DNA from: Rhodothalassium salexigens DSM 2132 | Lineage (GTDB): Bacteria > Pseudomonadota > Alphaproteobacteria > Sphingomonadales > Rhodothalassiaceae | Length of the DNA stretch: 64,000 bases | Reading direction: 5' to 3' | Assembly (NCBI RefSeq): GCF_004341375.1 | Contig: NZ_SLXO01000005.1 | Span: 168,831 to 232,830 of the forward strand | Part shown: positions 36,540 to 46,050 of the stretch, piece after piece | How the letters are laid out: every line of letters starts with the position of its first letter | How positions within the stretch are numbered: the first letter of the stretch is position 1 | Translations under genes and position numbers: made by a program | Notes under the pieces: generated by a model | What the model saw: only the letters and a program-made list of their open reading frames with translations | Told to the model about the DNA's origin: nothing | Databases searched by the model: none

Positions 36540-37631
36540 ATGACCATGACCGCCAAGATCCCCGCCACCATCATCACCGGTTTCCTCGGCGTCGGCAAAA
36601 CGACCCTGATCCGGCACCTGATCGACCATGCCGACGGCCGGCGCATCGCCCTGATCGTCAACGAGTTCGGCGACCTGGGCGTCGACGGCGAGATCCTCAA
36701 GGGCTGCGGCATCGAAGGCTGCGGCGACGACGAGGTGGTCGAACTGTCCAACGGCTGTATCTGCTGCGCCGTGGCCGACGACTTTCTGCCCGCCATCGAA
36801 ACGATCCTGGCGCGCAACCCGCGGCCCGATCATATCGTGATCGAAACATCGGGTCTGGCCCTGCCGCAACCGCTGGTGCGCGCCTTCAACTGGCCCGACG
36901 TGCGCACCGAGGTGACCGTCGACGGCGTGGTCACGGTGGTCGACGGGCTCGCCGTGTCGGAGGGACGCTTCGCCGCCGACGAGGCCGCGGTCGACCGCCA
37001 GCGCGCCGCCGACGACAATCTCAGCCACGAGACGCCGCTGTCCGAGCTGTTCGCCGACCAGATCGCCTGCGCCGACCTGATCCTGGTCAACAAGACCGAC
37101 CTGTTAGGCGCCGAGGCGGCGCGCGCGCTGACCGACCGCCTGACCGCCGAAGCGCGCACCGGCGTGCGGGTCATGGCCAGCGCCCACGGCGTGGTCGCGC
37201 CGGCGGTGCTGCTGGGCCTGACCCGGGCGGCCGAGGCCGATCTGGACGCCCGCCGCGCGGTCCATCACCATCACGACGATGACGGCGCCGGAGACGACCA
37301 CCATGGCGACCATGACCACGACCATGACCATGACGCCTTCGAAAGCTTCGTGGTCGCCGCCCCCGAAGCCGACGACGCGGCGGCGCTGAGCGACCGGGTA
37401 CGGACGACCATCGCCGACCATGGCCTGCTGCGGGTCAAGGGCTTCGCGGCGGTGCGGGGCAAGCCGTTGCGCCTGGTGGTCCAGGGCGTCGGGCCCCGGG
37501 TGACCACCCATTTCGACCGCCCGTTCAGCGCCGACGAACCGCGCGAGACGCGCCTGGTGGTGATCGCCCAAGCCGGCGTCGACCGCGCCGGCGTGGCCGC
37601 CGCGCTCGGCGCCGAGGCCGTGGCCGCCTGA
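36540..37631 (+). CDS. cobW: CobW, GTP-dependent cobalt chaperone
   Basis: This 363-residue COG0523 GTPase is thought to deliver Co2+ to the CobNST chelatase. It has Walker A GFLGVGKTTL, the metal-binding CxCC motif in NGCICC (near residue 80), and the NKTD GTP-base motif. Between domains is a long His/Asp-rich loop near residues 240-262 (HHHHDDD... then HDHDHDHD), a likely extra metal-binding stretch. The C-terminal CobW_C domain follows. A GGAAGAG site precedes the ATG; a second ATG two codons later is possible. Its stop overlaps the cobN start (TGATG). Confidence 0.94.
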   Translation: MTMTAKIPATIITGFLGVGKTTLIRHLIDHADGRRIALIVNEFGDLGVDGEILKGCGIEGCGDDEVVELSNGCICCAVADDFLPAIETILARNPRPDHIVIETSGLALPQPLVRAFNWPDVRTEVTVDGVVTVVDGLAVSEGRFAADEAAVDRQRAADDNLSHETPLSELFADQIACADLILVNKTDLLGAEAARALTDRLTAEARTGVRVMASAHGVVAPAVLLGLTRAAEADLDARRAVHHHHDDDGAGDDHHGDHDHDHDHDAFESFVVAAPEADDAAALSDRVRTTIADHGLLRVKGFAAVRGKPLRLVVQGVGPRVTTHFDRPFSADEPRETRLVVIAQAGVDRAGVAAALGAEAVAA

Positions 37632-40600
37632 TGCACCTGCTGCAGGCCCAACAGGGCGACATCACCGACGGCACCGAACCGGTCGACCCGGGCCAAAGCC
37701 CCGCCGACATCGTGGTGATCTCGGCCAATGACAGCGAACTGGCCGCCCTGGCCGAGGCGCACGCGCGGCTTGGACCCGACGCGCCGAGCCTGCGGCTGGC
37801 GCGCGCCGACTGGCTGGCCCACCCCTACAGCATCGACCTCTATCTGGACGCCACCCTGACCCGGTCGCGGCTGGTGATCGCCCGGCTGCTGGGCGGGCGC
37901 GCCTATTGGTCCTATGGGCTCGAACAGTGCGTCGAGCGCCTGGCCGACGCCGGCGTGGCGTTCGCCGCCCTGCCCGGCGACGACAAGGCGGACGACGACC
38001 TGGCCGCCCACTCGTCGGTGGACCCGGCCCACTGGCACGCGCTGTGGGGCTATCTGGTCGAGGCCGGCCCGGAAAATGCCGCCAATTTCCTGCGCCTGGC
38101 CGGCCACATGCTGGGCCGCGGCGCGCGCCCCGCCGACGCGGTGCCGCTGCTGCGCGCCGGGGTCTACCGGCCGGGCCAAGGCGTGGGCGATCTGGCCGCC
38201 TTGCGGGCGCGCTGGGTCGACGGCCGACCGGTGGCGGCGATTGTGTTCTACCGCGCCTTGTTGCAGGGGGCTGGATTGGCGCCCATCGACGCGCTGGCCC
38301 AAGCCCTGGCCGATCAGGGTCTCAACCCGCTGCCGATCTATGTCACGTCGCTCAAGGACCCGGTGGCCGCCGCGATCGTCGAGCGCTTGTTCGCCGACGC
38401 CCCGCCCGACGTGGTGCTGAACGCCACCAGCTTCGCCATCGCCAAGCCGCAAGACCCTGGCTCCGCCGGGGCCGGAGGCGGGGTCGGAACCGGGGCCGGG
38501 GCGCGGACCGCGACGGTGCTCGACGCGCCGGGCGCGCCGGTGTTGCAGATCGTCTTGTCGGCCATGTCCCGCGACGCCTGGGAGACCGGCGACCGGGGGC
38601 TGTCGGCGCGCGACATCGCCATGAACGTGGCCCTGCCCGAGGTCGACGGCCGGGTGCTCGCCCGCGCCATCGGCTTCAAGGGCGAACTGGCCCGCGACGA
38701 CGCCACCCAATGCCCGATCCTCGGCTACCGCCCGGTGCCCGACCGGGTGGCGTTCACCGCCCGACTGGCCGCGGCCTGGGCCGAGTTGCGCGCCACGCCG
38801 CCGGCGGCGCGCCGGGTCGCGCTGATCCTGGCCAACTACCCCAACCGCAACGGCCGGCTGGCCAATGGCGTGGGCCTGGACACCCCGGCCGCCTGCGCCC
38901 ATGTGCTCAGCGCCCTGGCCGACGCGGGCTATGGCGTCGCCGGGGCGCCCGAGGACGGCGCCGGCGTCATCGCCGACCTGTTGGCCGGGCCGACCAACGC
39001 CGCCGACGGTCCGGGCGGGCGTCAGGGCGGCGTGGCCTGGCCGCTCGACGCTTACAAGACCGCCTTCGCCGCGTTGCCCCAGACCGTGCAGGCCCAGGTG
39101 ACCGCGCGCTGGGGCCGGCCCGAGGACGACCCGTTCGTGGCCGGGGCGGTGTTTCGCCTGGGCGTGGTGGTCTATGGCAATGCGGTGGTCGCCATCCAGC
39201 CCGCGCGCGGCTATCAGATCGACCCGGTGGCCACCTATCACGCCCCCGACCTGGTGCCGCCGCACGGCTATCTGGCGGTCTATTTCTGGCTGCGCCGCGT
39301 GTTCGGCGCCCACGCCGTGGTCCATCTGGGCAAGCACGGCAATCTGGAATGGTTGCCGGGCAAGGCGGTGTCGGTCAGCGAGCGCTGCTTTCCCGAGGTC
39401 GCCCTGGGGCCGCTGCCGCACCTCTATCCGTTCATCGTCAACGATCCCGGCGAAGGCACCCAGGCCAAGCGCCGCGCCCAGGCGGTGATCGTCGACCATC
39501 TGACGCCGCCCTTGACCCGCGCCGAGACCTATGGACCGCTGCGCGACCTGGAAGCCCTGGTCGACGAGTATTACGAGGCCGCCGGCCTCGACGCGCGCCG
39601 GCTTGGCCATCTGCGCGACCGTATTCTCGACCTCAGCGAAAGCGCCGGGCTGCACCTGGACGCCGGGTTCGGGCCGGACGAGGACGCCGACAGCCGCCTG
39701 CGCAAGCTCGACGACTATCTGTGCGAGCTCAAGGAAAGCCAGATCCGCGACGGCCTGCACGTGTTCGGCCGGGCGCCCGAGGGACGGCTGGCCACCGACC
39801 TGATCGCCGCCCTGGCCCGCCTGCCGCGCGGCCGCGACGCCGGCGCCAGCGCCTCGCTGATCCGCGCCCTTGCCCGCGACCTGGGGCTCTTGGACGAAAC
39901 CTTCGACCCGCTCGACTGCCGCCTGGGCGATCCCTGGACCGGCCCGCGCCCGCACGCCCTGGCCGAGATCGACGCCGGCACCTGGCGCAGCCATGGCGAT
40001 ACCGTCGAGCGCCTGGAACAACTGGCCGCAGCCCTGATCGAGGGCCGCCCGGCGCCCGACGCCTGGACCCACACCCGCGCCGTGCTCGACGACATCGACG
40101 GCCGGCTCAGGCCCGCCGTGGCGGCGTCGGGGCGGGCGGAAATGGCCGGCCTGCTCGCCGGGCTCGACGGCCGGTTCGTGGCCCCGGGACCGGCCGGCGC
40201 GCCGACCCGCGGGCGCCCCGACGTGCTGCCCACCGGGCGCAACTTCTTCTCCGTCGACACCCGCTCGGTGCCCACCGAGGCGGCCTGGGCGCTCGGCTGG
40301 AAGTCGGCCTGCCGGCTGGTCGAGCGCTACGCCCAGGACCATGGCGACTGGCCGCGCCGACTGGCCCTGACCGCCTGGGGCACCGCCAATATGCGCACCG
40401 GCGGCGACGACATCGCCCAGGCGCTGGCGCTGATGGGCGTGCGGCCGCGCTGGGACCCCGGCTCGCGTCGGGTGATCGGCTTCGAGATCCTGCCCGCCTC
40501 GGTGCTCGGCCGGCCGCGCGTCGACGTCACCCTGCGCGTCTCGGGCTTCTTCCGCGACGCCTTCCCAGCCCAGATCGACCTGATCGACAGCGCCGCGCGC

Positions 40601-41437
40601 GCGGTCATGGCGCTCGACGAACCGGAAGCCGACAACCCCGCCGCCGCGCGCTTCGCCCGCGACCGCGCGCGCCTGGCCGCCAGCGGCGCCAAGGACCCCG
40701 CAGCCCTGGCCGGCTATCGGGTGTTCGGCGCCAAGCCCGGGGCCTATGGCGCCGGCTTGCAGGCGCTGATCGACGAACGCCTGTGGCGCGACCGCGCCGA
40801 CCTGGCCCAGAGCTTCCTCGACTGGGGCGGCTATGCCTATGGCGACGGCGCCGAGGGCCGGCCGGCGCGCGCGCAACTGGCCGAACGGCTGGCGAGCGTC
40901 GAAGCGGTGGTGCAAAACCAGGACAATCGCGAACACGACCTGCTCGACAGCGACGACTATTACCAGTTCGAGGGCGGGATGGCAGCCACCGTGGAGCATC
41001 TGAGCGGCACCGCGCCCGAGGTCTTCCACAGCGACCATTCGCGCCCCGAACGCCCGGTGATCCGGACGCTGGACGAAGAGATCGGCCGCGTGGTGCGCGC
41101 CCGCGCCGCCAACCCCAAATGGATCGCCGGGGTCAAACGCCACGGCTATAAGGGCGGCGCCGAGATGGCCGCCACGGTCGACTATCTGTTCGCCTTCGCC
41201 GCCACCACCCACGCGGTCCGCCATCACCATTTCGACCTGGTGTGCCAGGCTTATCTGCAAGACGACGACACCCGGGCGTTTCTGGCCGAGACCAACCCCG
41301 ATGCCCTGCGCGAGATGGCCGAGCGCTTCGACGAAGCGATCGCGCGCGGCCTGTGGCACCCCAAGGCGAACTCGGTGCCGGCGCTGCTCGACAGCCTCAA
41401 GGCCGCCGCCCCCAACCAGGAGAGCTCCAATGCCTGA
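37631..41437 (+). CDS. cobN: CobN, large subunit of aerobic cobaltochelatase
   Basis: This 1268-residue subunit binds hydrogenobyrinic acid a,c-diamide and cobalt. It works with CobS and CobT, whose genes are not in this window. It matches the full family length. Conserved blocks include VVISANDSELAALAEAH near the start, HLGKHGNLEWLPGKAVSVSE, PTGRNFFSVDTRSVPTEAAW, and the late DSDDYYQFEGGMAATVEHL plus KYNPKWI-like ANPKWIAGVKRHGYKGGAE. An Ala/Gly insertion sits near residue 285. It overlaps cobW by one base and cobO by eight. Confidence 0.96.
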   Translation: MHLLQAQQGDITDGTEPVDPGQSPADIVVISANDSELAALAEAHARLGPDAPSLRLARADWLAHPYSIDLYLDATLTRSRLVIARLLGGRAYWSYGLEQCVERLADAGVAFAALPGDDKADDDLAAHSSVDPAHWHALWGYLVEAGPENAANFLRLAGHMLGRGARPADAVPLLRAGVYRPGQGVGDLAALRARWVDGRPVAAIVFYRALLQGAGLAPIDALAQALADQGLNPLPIYVTSLKDPVAAAIVERLFADAPPDVVLNATSFAIAKPQDPGSAGAGGGVGTGAGARTATVLDAPGAPVLQIVLSAMSRDAWETGDRGLSARDIAMNVALPEVDGRVLARAIGFKGELARDDATQCPILGYRPVPDRVAFTARLAAAWAELRATPPAARRVALILANYPNRNGRLANGVGLDTPAACAHVLSALADAGYGVAGAPEDGAGVIADLLAGPTNAADGPGGRQGGVAWPLDAYKTAFAALPQTVQAQVTARWGRPEDDPFVAGAVFRLGVVVYGNAVVAIQPARGYQIDPVATYHAPDLVPPHGYLAVYFWLRRVFGAHAVVHLGKHGNLEWLPGKAVSVSERCFPEVALGPLPHLYPFIVNDPGEGTQAKRRAQAVIVDHLTPPLTRAETYGPLRDLEALVDEYYEAAGLDARRLGHLRDRILDLSESAGLHLDAGFGPDEDADSRLRKLDDYLCELKESQIRDGLHVFGRAPEGRLATDLIAALARLPRGRDAGASASLIRALARDLGLLDETFDPLDCRLGDPWTGPRPHALAEIDAGTWRSHGDTVERLEQLAAALIEGRPAPDAWTHTRAVLDDIDGRLRPAVAASGRAEMAGLLAGLDGRFVAPGPAGAPTRGRPDVLPTGRNFFSVDTRSVPTEAAWALGWKSACRLVERYAQDHGDWPRRLALTAWGTANMRTGGDDIAQALALMGVRPRWDPGSRRVIGFEILPASVLGRPRVDVTLRVSGFFRDAFPAQIDLIDSAARAVMALDEPEADNPAAARFARDRARLAASGAKDPAALAGYRVFGAKPGAYGAGLQALIDERLWRDRADLAQSFLDWGGYAYGDGAEGRPARAQLAERLASVEAVVQNQDNREHDLLDSDDYYQFEGGMAATVEHLSGTAPEVFHSDHSRPERPVIRTLDEEIGRVVRARAANPKWIAGVKRHGYKGGAEMAATVDYLFAFAATTHAVRHHHFDLVCQAYLQDDDTRAFLAETNPDALREMAERFDEAIARGLWHPKANSVPALLDSLKAAAPNQESSNA

Positions 41438-42059
41438 CACGCCCAGCGATGCCCAAAGCCGCGGTACCGATCACGCCGCCAAGATGGCCAAGAAGGCGGC
41501 CGCGCGCGACAAGATCATGGCCACCAAGACCGAGGAAAAGGGCCTGATCATCGTCCATACCGGCAAGGGCAAGGGCAAAAGCTCGGCCGCTTTCACGATG
41601 ATCTTCCGCTGCATCGCCCATGGCATGGGCTGCGCGGTGGTGCAGTTCATCAAGGGCGGCATGGACACCGGCGAACGCCGGCTGATCGAGGACCGGTTCG
41701 GCGACCTGTGCCAGTTTCACACCATGGGCGAGGGCTTTACCTGGATCACCCAGGACAAGGCGCGTGACATGGCCATGGCCGAGGCCGGCTGGGAAACCGC
41801 CAAGCGGCTGATCCGCGACCCGGCGGTGCGCATGGTGCTGCTTGACGAGATCAATGTGGCGCTGCGCTACGGCTATCTGGACCTGGACGCGGTGCTGGCG
41901 TTCCTGGCCCACGACAAGCCCGCCGACACCCATGTGGTGCTGACCGGGCGCAACGCCGCCGACGCCCTGATCGACGCCGCCGATCTGGTCACCGAGATGA
42001 CGCTGGTCAAACACCCGTTCCGCGCCGGCGTGAAGGCCCAGCCGGGCGTCGAGTACTAA
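41430..42059 (+). CDS. cobO: CobO, corrinoid adenosyltransferase
   Basis: This 209-residue ATP:cob(I)alamin adenosyltransferase of the CobA/CobO/BtuR type adds the 5'-deoxyadenosyl group. It has the P-loop HTGKGKGKSSAAF and VVQFIKGGMDTGERRL, followed by FTWITQDKARD, LLDEINVALRYGYL and the C-terminal HPFRAGVKAQPGVEY. The start at 41430 lies within cobN after an AGGAGAG site. It closes the riboswitch-led cobW-cobN-cobO operon. Confidence 0.95.
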   Translation: MPDTPSDAQSRGTDHAAKMAKKAAARDKIMATKTEEKGLIIVHTGKGKGKSSAAFTMIFRCIAHGMGCAVVQFIKGGMDTGERRLIEDRFGDLCQFHTMGEGFTWITQDKARDMAMAEAGWETAKRLIRDPAVRMVLLDEINVALRYGYLDLDAVLAFLAHDKPADTHVVLTGRNAADALIDAADLVTEMTLVKHPFRAGVKAQPGVEY

Positions 42060-42082
42060 TCCCCCGGCCGATCCGGTCGCAG

Positions 42083-42115
42083 CGCCGCCGCCGCTCGGTC
42101 CAAGCGACGGCGGCG
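42083..42115. terminator. Probable bidirectional terminator between cobO and cbiM
   Basis: A GC-rich stem with one mismatch pairs CGCCGCCGCCGCT with AGCGACGGCGGCG around a 7-base loop. It lies midway in the 64-base gap between two convergent genes. There is no run of T on either side, so termination may depend on other factors. Confidence 0.45.
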
Positions 42116-42123
42116 GCAGTCGG

Positions 42124-42801
42124 TCAGGCCGCCTGCAACAGACGCGGCGCCACCAAGGGCCGGGACAAGCGACCCGACAGCGCCTTGGCGAGCGCCAGAA
42201 GGGCCAGGTCCACCAGCGGCTCGACCGCCAACACGATCCAATAGCCAAGGGCGAAGCTGGCCACGCCCGCCGGCACGCCGGCGCCGAGCCCCTGGCCATA
42301 GAAGGCCCAGAACGCCACCCAAGCGACCACGCCGCCCTGATAGGCCGCCGACAGCTTGAGCACGTCCAGATAGCCCAGATCCACATAAGCCCGGCCCGCC
42401 GGGATCGACCGCCGTGCCAGTTCCGCCATGGCAAAAAGCGGCAGCAGCAGCGTCGTCACATTGACCGCGTACATGGCCAGGTCGGCGGGCGCGAACGCCA
42501 GTCCCTGAACCAGCAAGCCGGCAGCCAGACCGATCGCCGCCGGCGCAGCCCCCAGGATCAACAACAAGGACGTGCCGAAGATGAAGTGCACCTCCGAGAT
42601 CCCGGCCTGGGTGTGCGGCAGCAGTTGGAAGAAGGCCAGCACGGCCACGGCCGCGATTGTCGAGCGCAGCGCCAGCGCGGCCAGGCCCTCGGCCGCCACC
42701 AGGCGCCAGGCGGCGCGCAGGGTCAGCCCCGCAGCGCCGGCGGCCGTGCCATAGGCCAGCGCCATCTTGGCGCCGTGAACGATGCCCGGTTCGATATGCA
42801 T
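42124..42801 (-). CDS. cbiM: CbiM-type cobalt ECF-transporter substrate-binding membrane protein
   Basis: This 225-residue membrane protein has about six helices. It begins MHIEPGIVHGAK, keeping the Met-His start whose His2 binds the metal in the CbiM/NikM family. A second His-rich motif is ISEVHFIFG near residue 70. The usual partners CbiN, CbiQ and CbiO are not adjacent. It has a strong AGGAGG site eight bases upstream. It ends the riboswitch-led btuB operon, so cobalt uptake would be repressed by B12. Confidence 0.82.
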   Translation of the reverse strand: MHIEPGIVHGAKMALAYGTAAGAAGLTLRAAWRLVAAEGLAALALRSTIAAVAVLAFFQLLPHTQAGISEVHFIFGTSLLLILGAAPAAIGLAAGLLVQGLAFAPADLAMYAVNVTTLLLPLFAMAELARRSIPAGRAYVDLGYLDVLKLSAAYQGGVVAWVAFWAFYGQGLGAGVPAGVASFALGYWIVLAVEPLVDLALLALAKALSGRLSRPLVAPRLLQAA

Positions 42802-42870
42802 GGGGTGTCCTCCTGTAGTTTGTTGGTCTGTTGGTCTGGGCGATGATCGGGTGATGGCGTGGCGACGCGG

Positions 42871-43281
42871 TCAGCGCTCGACCACCGCGCCCGGCGGTGG
42901 CTGGCGGGTGATGAACCGGCCCTTGACGCCCTGGGGCCACAGCTTGAACGGCACCGCGCCGCCGTCGCTGTCGAGATAGTGACGAAAGAATGTGAGGATG
43001 GCGTCGGCGGCGGCGGGCGTCGGCTCGAACCCGCCGAGCACGTAGCTCACCTTGCCCGGCGCGCGCAGGTGCACGGTGCAAAAGCGCGAACAGGCGAACA
43101 GGCAGTCGGTTTCCTCGATCGCCAGCGCGTCGTCGCCGGCCCGGTCGCGCCCCTGGCGCAACGCCTCGGCGAGGTGGGCGCCGCCGGTGCGGCCGTCGGG
43201 GCCTTCGCGATTGTCCGCGGCGTATTTGCACGTCCGGCAGACGACCACCGCCGCCTCGGCCGCGGGTTTCAATGTGACCAT
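42871..43281 (-). CDS. DUF1636 family putative 2Fe-2S/metal-binding protein
   Basis: This 136-residue protein of the DUF1636 family has a thioredoxin-like ferredoxin fold. Cysteines occur in VVCRTCKYA near residue 15 and DCLFACSRFCTVHL near residue 60. This four-Cys arrangement resembles thioredoxin-like [2Fe-2S] proteins. The family is recurrently encoded beside cobalamin genes, but no reaction is known. It has a GGAGG site, overlaps btuD by 13 bases, and lies 69 bases before cbiM in the btu operon. Confidence 0.82.
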   Translation of the reverse strand: MVTLKPAAEAAVVVCRTCKYAADNREGPDGRTGGAHLAEALRQGRDRAGDDALAIEETDCLFACSRFCTVHLRAPGKVSYVLGGFEPTPAAADAILTFFRHYLDSDGGAVPFKLWPQGVKGRFITRQPPPGAVVER

Positions 43282-44096
43282 GGGGAGACCTCCGTTCGAA
43301 CTCGGTTGGACGACGCCGAGGCGGCGACCCGGCGCCAGGGTAAAACATAGGGTTCGTCCTGCTCGGCGCCGTAGAGGGCGCGGATCCGGTAGGTGTCGCG
43401 CAGATGGCCCGGCGCCAGCACCTGATCAGCAGGCCCCGTCGCCACCACCCGGCCCCGGTCCATGAGCACCAACCGGTCGCAAAAGCGCGCCGCCAGCGCC
43501 AGATCGTGCAGGACGCAAACCACCAGCCGGCCCTCGGCGGCCAACTGGCCGAGCAAATCCATCAGGTGCAGCTGGTGATAGGGGTCAAGGGCGGCAACCG
43601 GCTCGTCGGCCAGCAACACCGGGGTCTGCGAGGCCAACACCCGGGCCAGCATGACCCGCGCGCGTTCGCCGCCGGACAAGGTGTCGACACGGCGATCGCG
43701 CAACGCCAGCACATCGGTCTTGGCCATGGCCTCCTCGACCATCCGGGCATCTTCCGGCGCCGCCGCCTCGAACGGGCCCAGATGGGGCAGCCGACCGAGT
43801 GTGACCACCTGCTCGACGCACAACGGCCAGTGCGTGGTATGGCCCTGGGGCAGATAGCCAAGCCGCCGCGCCAGATCGCGCCGGGCATAGCCGGCGAGCG
43901 GCGCACCATCCAACTGGACGGTGCCGGCCGCAGGCTCGATCAACCGGCACAAGGCCTTGATCAGCGTCGACTTGCCGGCTCCGTTGGGGCCGATCAACCC
44001 GGTCACCTGGCCGGCGCTAAACGACACCGACACATCGCTGAGGATTCGCTTCTGGCCCAGCTGAGCCGCCAGGCCCTGGGTCTGCAAGACGGTCAT
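43269..44096 (-). CDS. btuD: BtuD/FecE-type ABC transporter ATPase
   Basis: This 275-residue ATPase has Walker A GPNGAGKST, signature TLSGGERARVMLARVLA, Walker B VLLADEP and switch-region VLHDLALAARF. It sits between btuC and the DUF1636 gene in a riboswitch-led operon with a btuB receptor, so vitamin B12 is the expected substrate. By sequence alone, iron-siderophore or haem ATPases are close relatives. The start at 44096 overlaps the btuC stop (ATGA). Confidence 0.88.
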   Translation of the reverse strand: MTVLQTQGLAAQLGQKRILSDVSVSFSAGQVTGLIGPNGAGKSTLIKALCRLIEPAAGTVQLDGAPLAGYARRDLARRLGYLPQGHTTHWPLCVEQVVTLGRLPHLGPFEAAAPEDARMVEEAMAKTDVLALRDRRVDTLSGGERARVMLARVLASQTPVLLADEPVAALDPYHQLHLMDLLGQLAAEGRLVVCVLHDLALAARFCDRLVLMDRGRVVATGPADQVLAPGHLRDTYRIRALYGAEQDEPYVLPWRRVAASASSNRVRTEVSPWSH

Positions 44097-45130
44097 GACA
44101 GCCCCGTTTTGGTTTTGAGGATCAAATAAAGGAAGAACGGCGCACCGAGCAGCGAGGTCACCACCCCCAGGTGCAATTCCGGCCCCTCTTGGATCAGCCG
44201 CACAGCCATGTCGGCGGCCAGTAACAAGGCGGCACCGCCGAGCGCGCTCGGCACCAACAGGCGGCTCGGCAGATGGCCCACCGCCGGGCGCAGGAGGTGC
44301 GGCACCACCAAGCCGATGAAACCGATCCCGCCGGCGACCGCGACGCTGGCCCCGACGGCCAAACTGGTACCGACGACCGCCGCCAAGCGCACCCGCGACA
44401 GGCTGACCCCAAGGCTGAGCGCCGCATCCTCGCCCAAGGTCAGGGCATTGAGCGCGCGCCCTGCGGTGACCAGAACCACGGTGCCAAGAGCGATGAACGG
44501 CGCCACCAGGGCCACATCGGTGAAGCTGCGATCCTTCACCGAACCGAGCAGCCAAAACACCATCTCATTGACCGCCCAGGGGTTGGGCGACAGGTTCATC
44601 GCCAGCGACTGCAGGGCGACGCAAAGCCCCGAGATGGCGACCCCGGCCAGGATCAGGGTCAAGCCCGATCGACCGGCGGCGACGATGGCGTAAAGGGTCG
44701 CGGTCGCCACGCCGGCCCCGATCATGGCCGACACCGGCACCGCATAGGGCAGCATCTTGGAAAGCCCGAAGTAGATCGCCACGATCGCACCGAGACCGGC
44801 CGCCGACGTGACGCCGAGCACGCCTGGCTCGGCCAGAGGGTTGCGCAACAAGCCTTGCAGCACCGCCCCGGACATGCCCATGGCGGCGCCGATCATCAAC
44901 GCCAGCAAGGTGCGCGGCAGGCGCAGATCCTGCACGATGGTGACCAGTTTATCGTCGCCGATGCCGAACGCCGCCGCCACCACCCGACCGGGTGCCACAT
45001 CCACATAGCCGAACTGAAGCGACAGGGCGAACAACACCAGGATCAGCCCGCCAAGGCCCAGATGCAGCGGCCATAGCGGGCGCGCCGCGGGCGCCGCCGC
45101 CGACGCTGACGCCGAAACCGACACGCTCAT
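44093..45130 (-). CDS. btuC: BtuC/FecCD-type cobalamin permease
   Basis: This 345-residue permease has about ten helices. It shows the family segments LRLPRTLLALMIGAAMGMSGAVLQGLLRNPLAEPGVLG and GGIGFIGLVVPHLLRPAVGH. The first 25 residues include a Ser/Ala-rich start. It is coupled to btuF upstream and btuD downstream by ATGA overlaps. A second homologue lies at 49089-50126. Confidence 0.9.
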   Translation of the reverse strand: MSVSVSASASAAAPAARPLWPLHLGLGGLILVLFALSLQFGYVDVAPGRVVAAAFGIGDDKLVTIVQDLRLPRTLLALMIGAAMGMSGAVLQGLLRNPLAEPGVLGVTSAAGLGAIVAIYFGLSKMLPYAVPVSAMIGAGVATATLYAIVAAGRSGLTLILAGVAISGLCVALQSLAMNLSPNPWAVNEMVFWLLGSVKDRSFTDVALVAPFIALGTVVLVTAGRALNALTLGEDAALSLGVSLSRVRLAAVVGTSLAVGASVAVAGGIGFIGLVVPHLLRPAVGHLPSRLLVPSALGGAALLLAADMAVRLIQEGPELHLGVVTSLLGAPFFLYLILKTKTGLS

Positions 45131-46050
45131 GGCCGCGCCTCCTCAAGCGGGGTGTAGCGGTCACGGGCCTCGAACAGCGCCTCGGCGGCATCGATCAGCA
45201 TCGGCCCGGCGCACGGCCACAGGCGGCCCGGAATCGGCACCAAGGCATCGTTGCGCGCCAGATGACGGTAAAAGGGGTGCGAGCCGAAACGGTTGCCGAC
45301 CGCATTGGGGCGCAGATCGAAGAAACTGGTCACCCCGGCCTCGGGCGGGGTCAGGACCAGTTGCTCCATGGGAATGCCGCCCCAGCCGTCGAAACCGAGT
45401 CGGGCCTGAAGATTCTCGAAGCCCGCCGCGTCCAGGACCGTGTGGACGAAGGTCCCGCGACCGGCGCCGCCACCGTCGGGGCGAAAATAGCTGACCAACC
45501 GGCGCCGATCCGACCCGACCGCTTGGGCCGCCCGGTCGCGCAGCACGGCCAGGCGTTGCCGGATGTCGGCGACCAGCGCCTCACCGCGCGCCGGCTGGCC
45601 AACCGCGCGCGCGACCTTGGCGATCTCGTCATAGACGGCGTCAAAGTGCGCGGCGCTGGTGGCGAGATCGACCACCGACACGCCAAAGCGCGGCAAGGTG
45701 CGGCGCAACTGCGGCACGTCATGGGTGTCGAGCACGACCACGTCCACATCGAGCACCAGAAACTCCTCAAGCGCCCGGCGATTGGTCGGCAATCCCTGCG
45801 CCCGCTCGGCATAGAAGGACAGCGGCCCGGCGGCGCGTTCGGTCACCGAAACGATCTGCTCGGGGTCGGCGAGCGCGAGCACATACTGGTCGGCGCAAAC
45901 GCTGGCCGAGGCGACGCGCGGCAGCGCCGCCGCCCCGGCCGCCCCGGCCAGCGCCGGCGCGGCCAGAAACGCCAGGCCGGCCAGGCCCGCAACCGCCGAG
46001 CCCAGCCCGCGCCACGGCGGCCGGCCGCGTCGACACAACCGCCTAGCCAT
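45127..46050 (-). CDS. btuF: BtuF-type cobalamin-binding periplasmic protein
   Basis: This 307-residue substrate-binding protein has an Arg-rich signal peptide (cleavage near ALAGAAG). The mature opening is RVASASVCADQYVLALADPEQIVSVT. The two lobes are linked by a helix typical of class III binding proteins. The C-terminal WPCAGPMLIDAAEALFEA segment is typical of the BtuF/FecB-like group of Rhizobiales and Rhodospirillales. It overlaps the preceding unknown gene by eight bases. Confidence 0.86.
   Translation of the reverse strand: MARRLCRRGRPPWRGLGSAVAGLAGLAFLAAPALAGAAGAAALPRVASASVCADQYVLALADPEQIVSVTERAAGPLSFYAERAQGLPTNRRALEEFLVLDVDVVVLDTHDVPQLRRTLPRFGVSVVDLATSAAHFDAVYDEIAKVARAVGQPARGEALVADIRQRLAVLRDRAAQAVGSDRRRLVSYFRPDGGGAGRGTFVHTVLDAAGFENLQARLGFDGWGGIPMEQLVLTPPEAGVTSFFDLRPNAVGNRFGSHPFYRHLARNDALVPIPGRLWPCAGPMLIDAAEALFEARDRYTPLEEARP

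Noticed and set aside
37271..41440. A minus-strand open frame of nearly 1,400 codons opposite cobW/cobN
   Set aside because: It is the mirror of the real cobN frame in very GC-rich DNA. The product has no family features and is full of His/Arg/Gly repeats, while cobN on the plus strand matches its family end to end.
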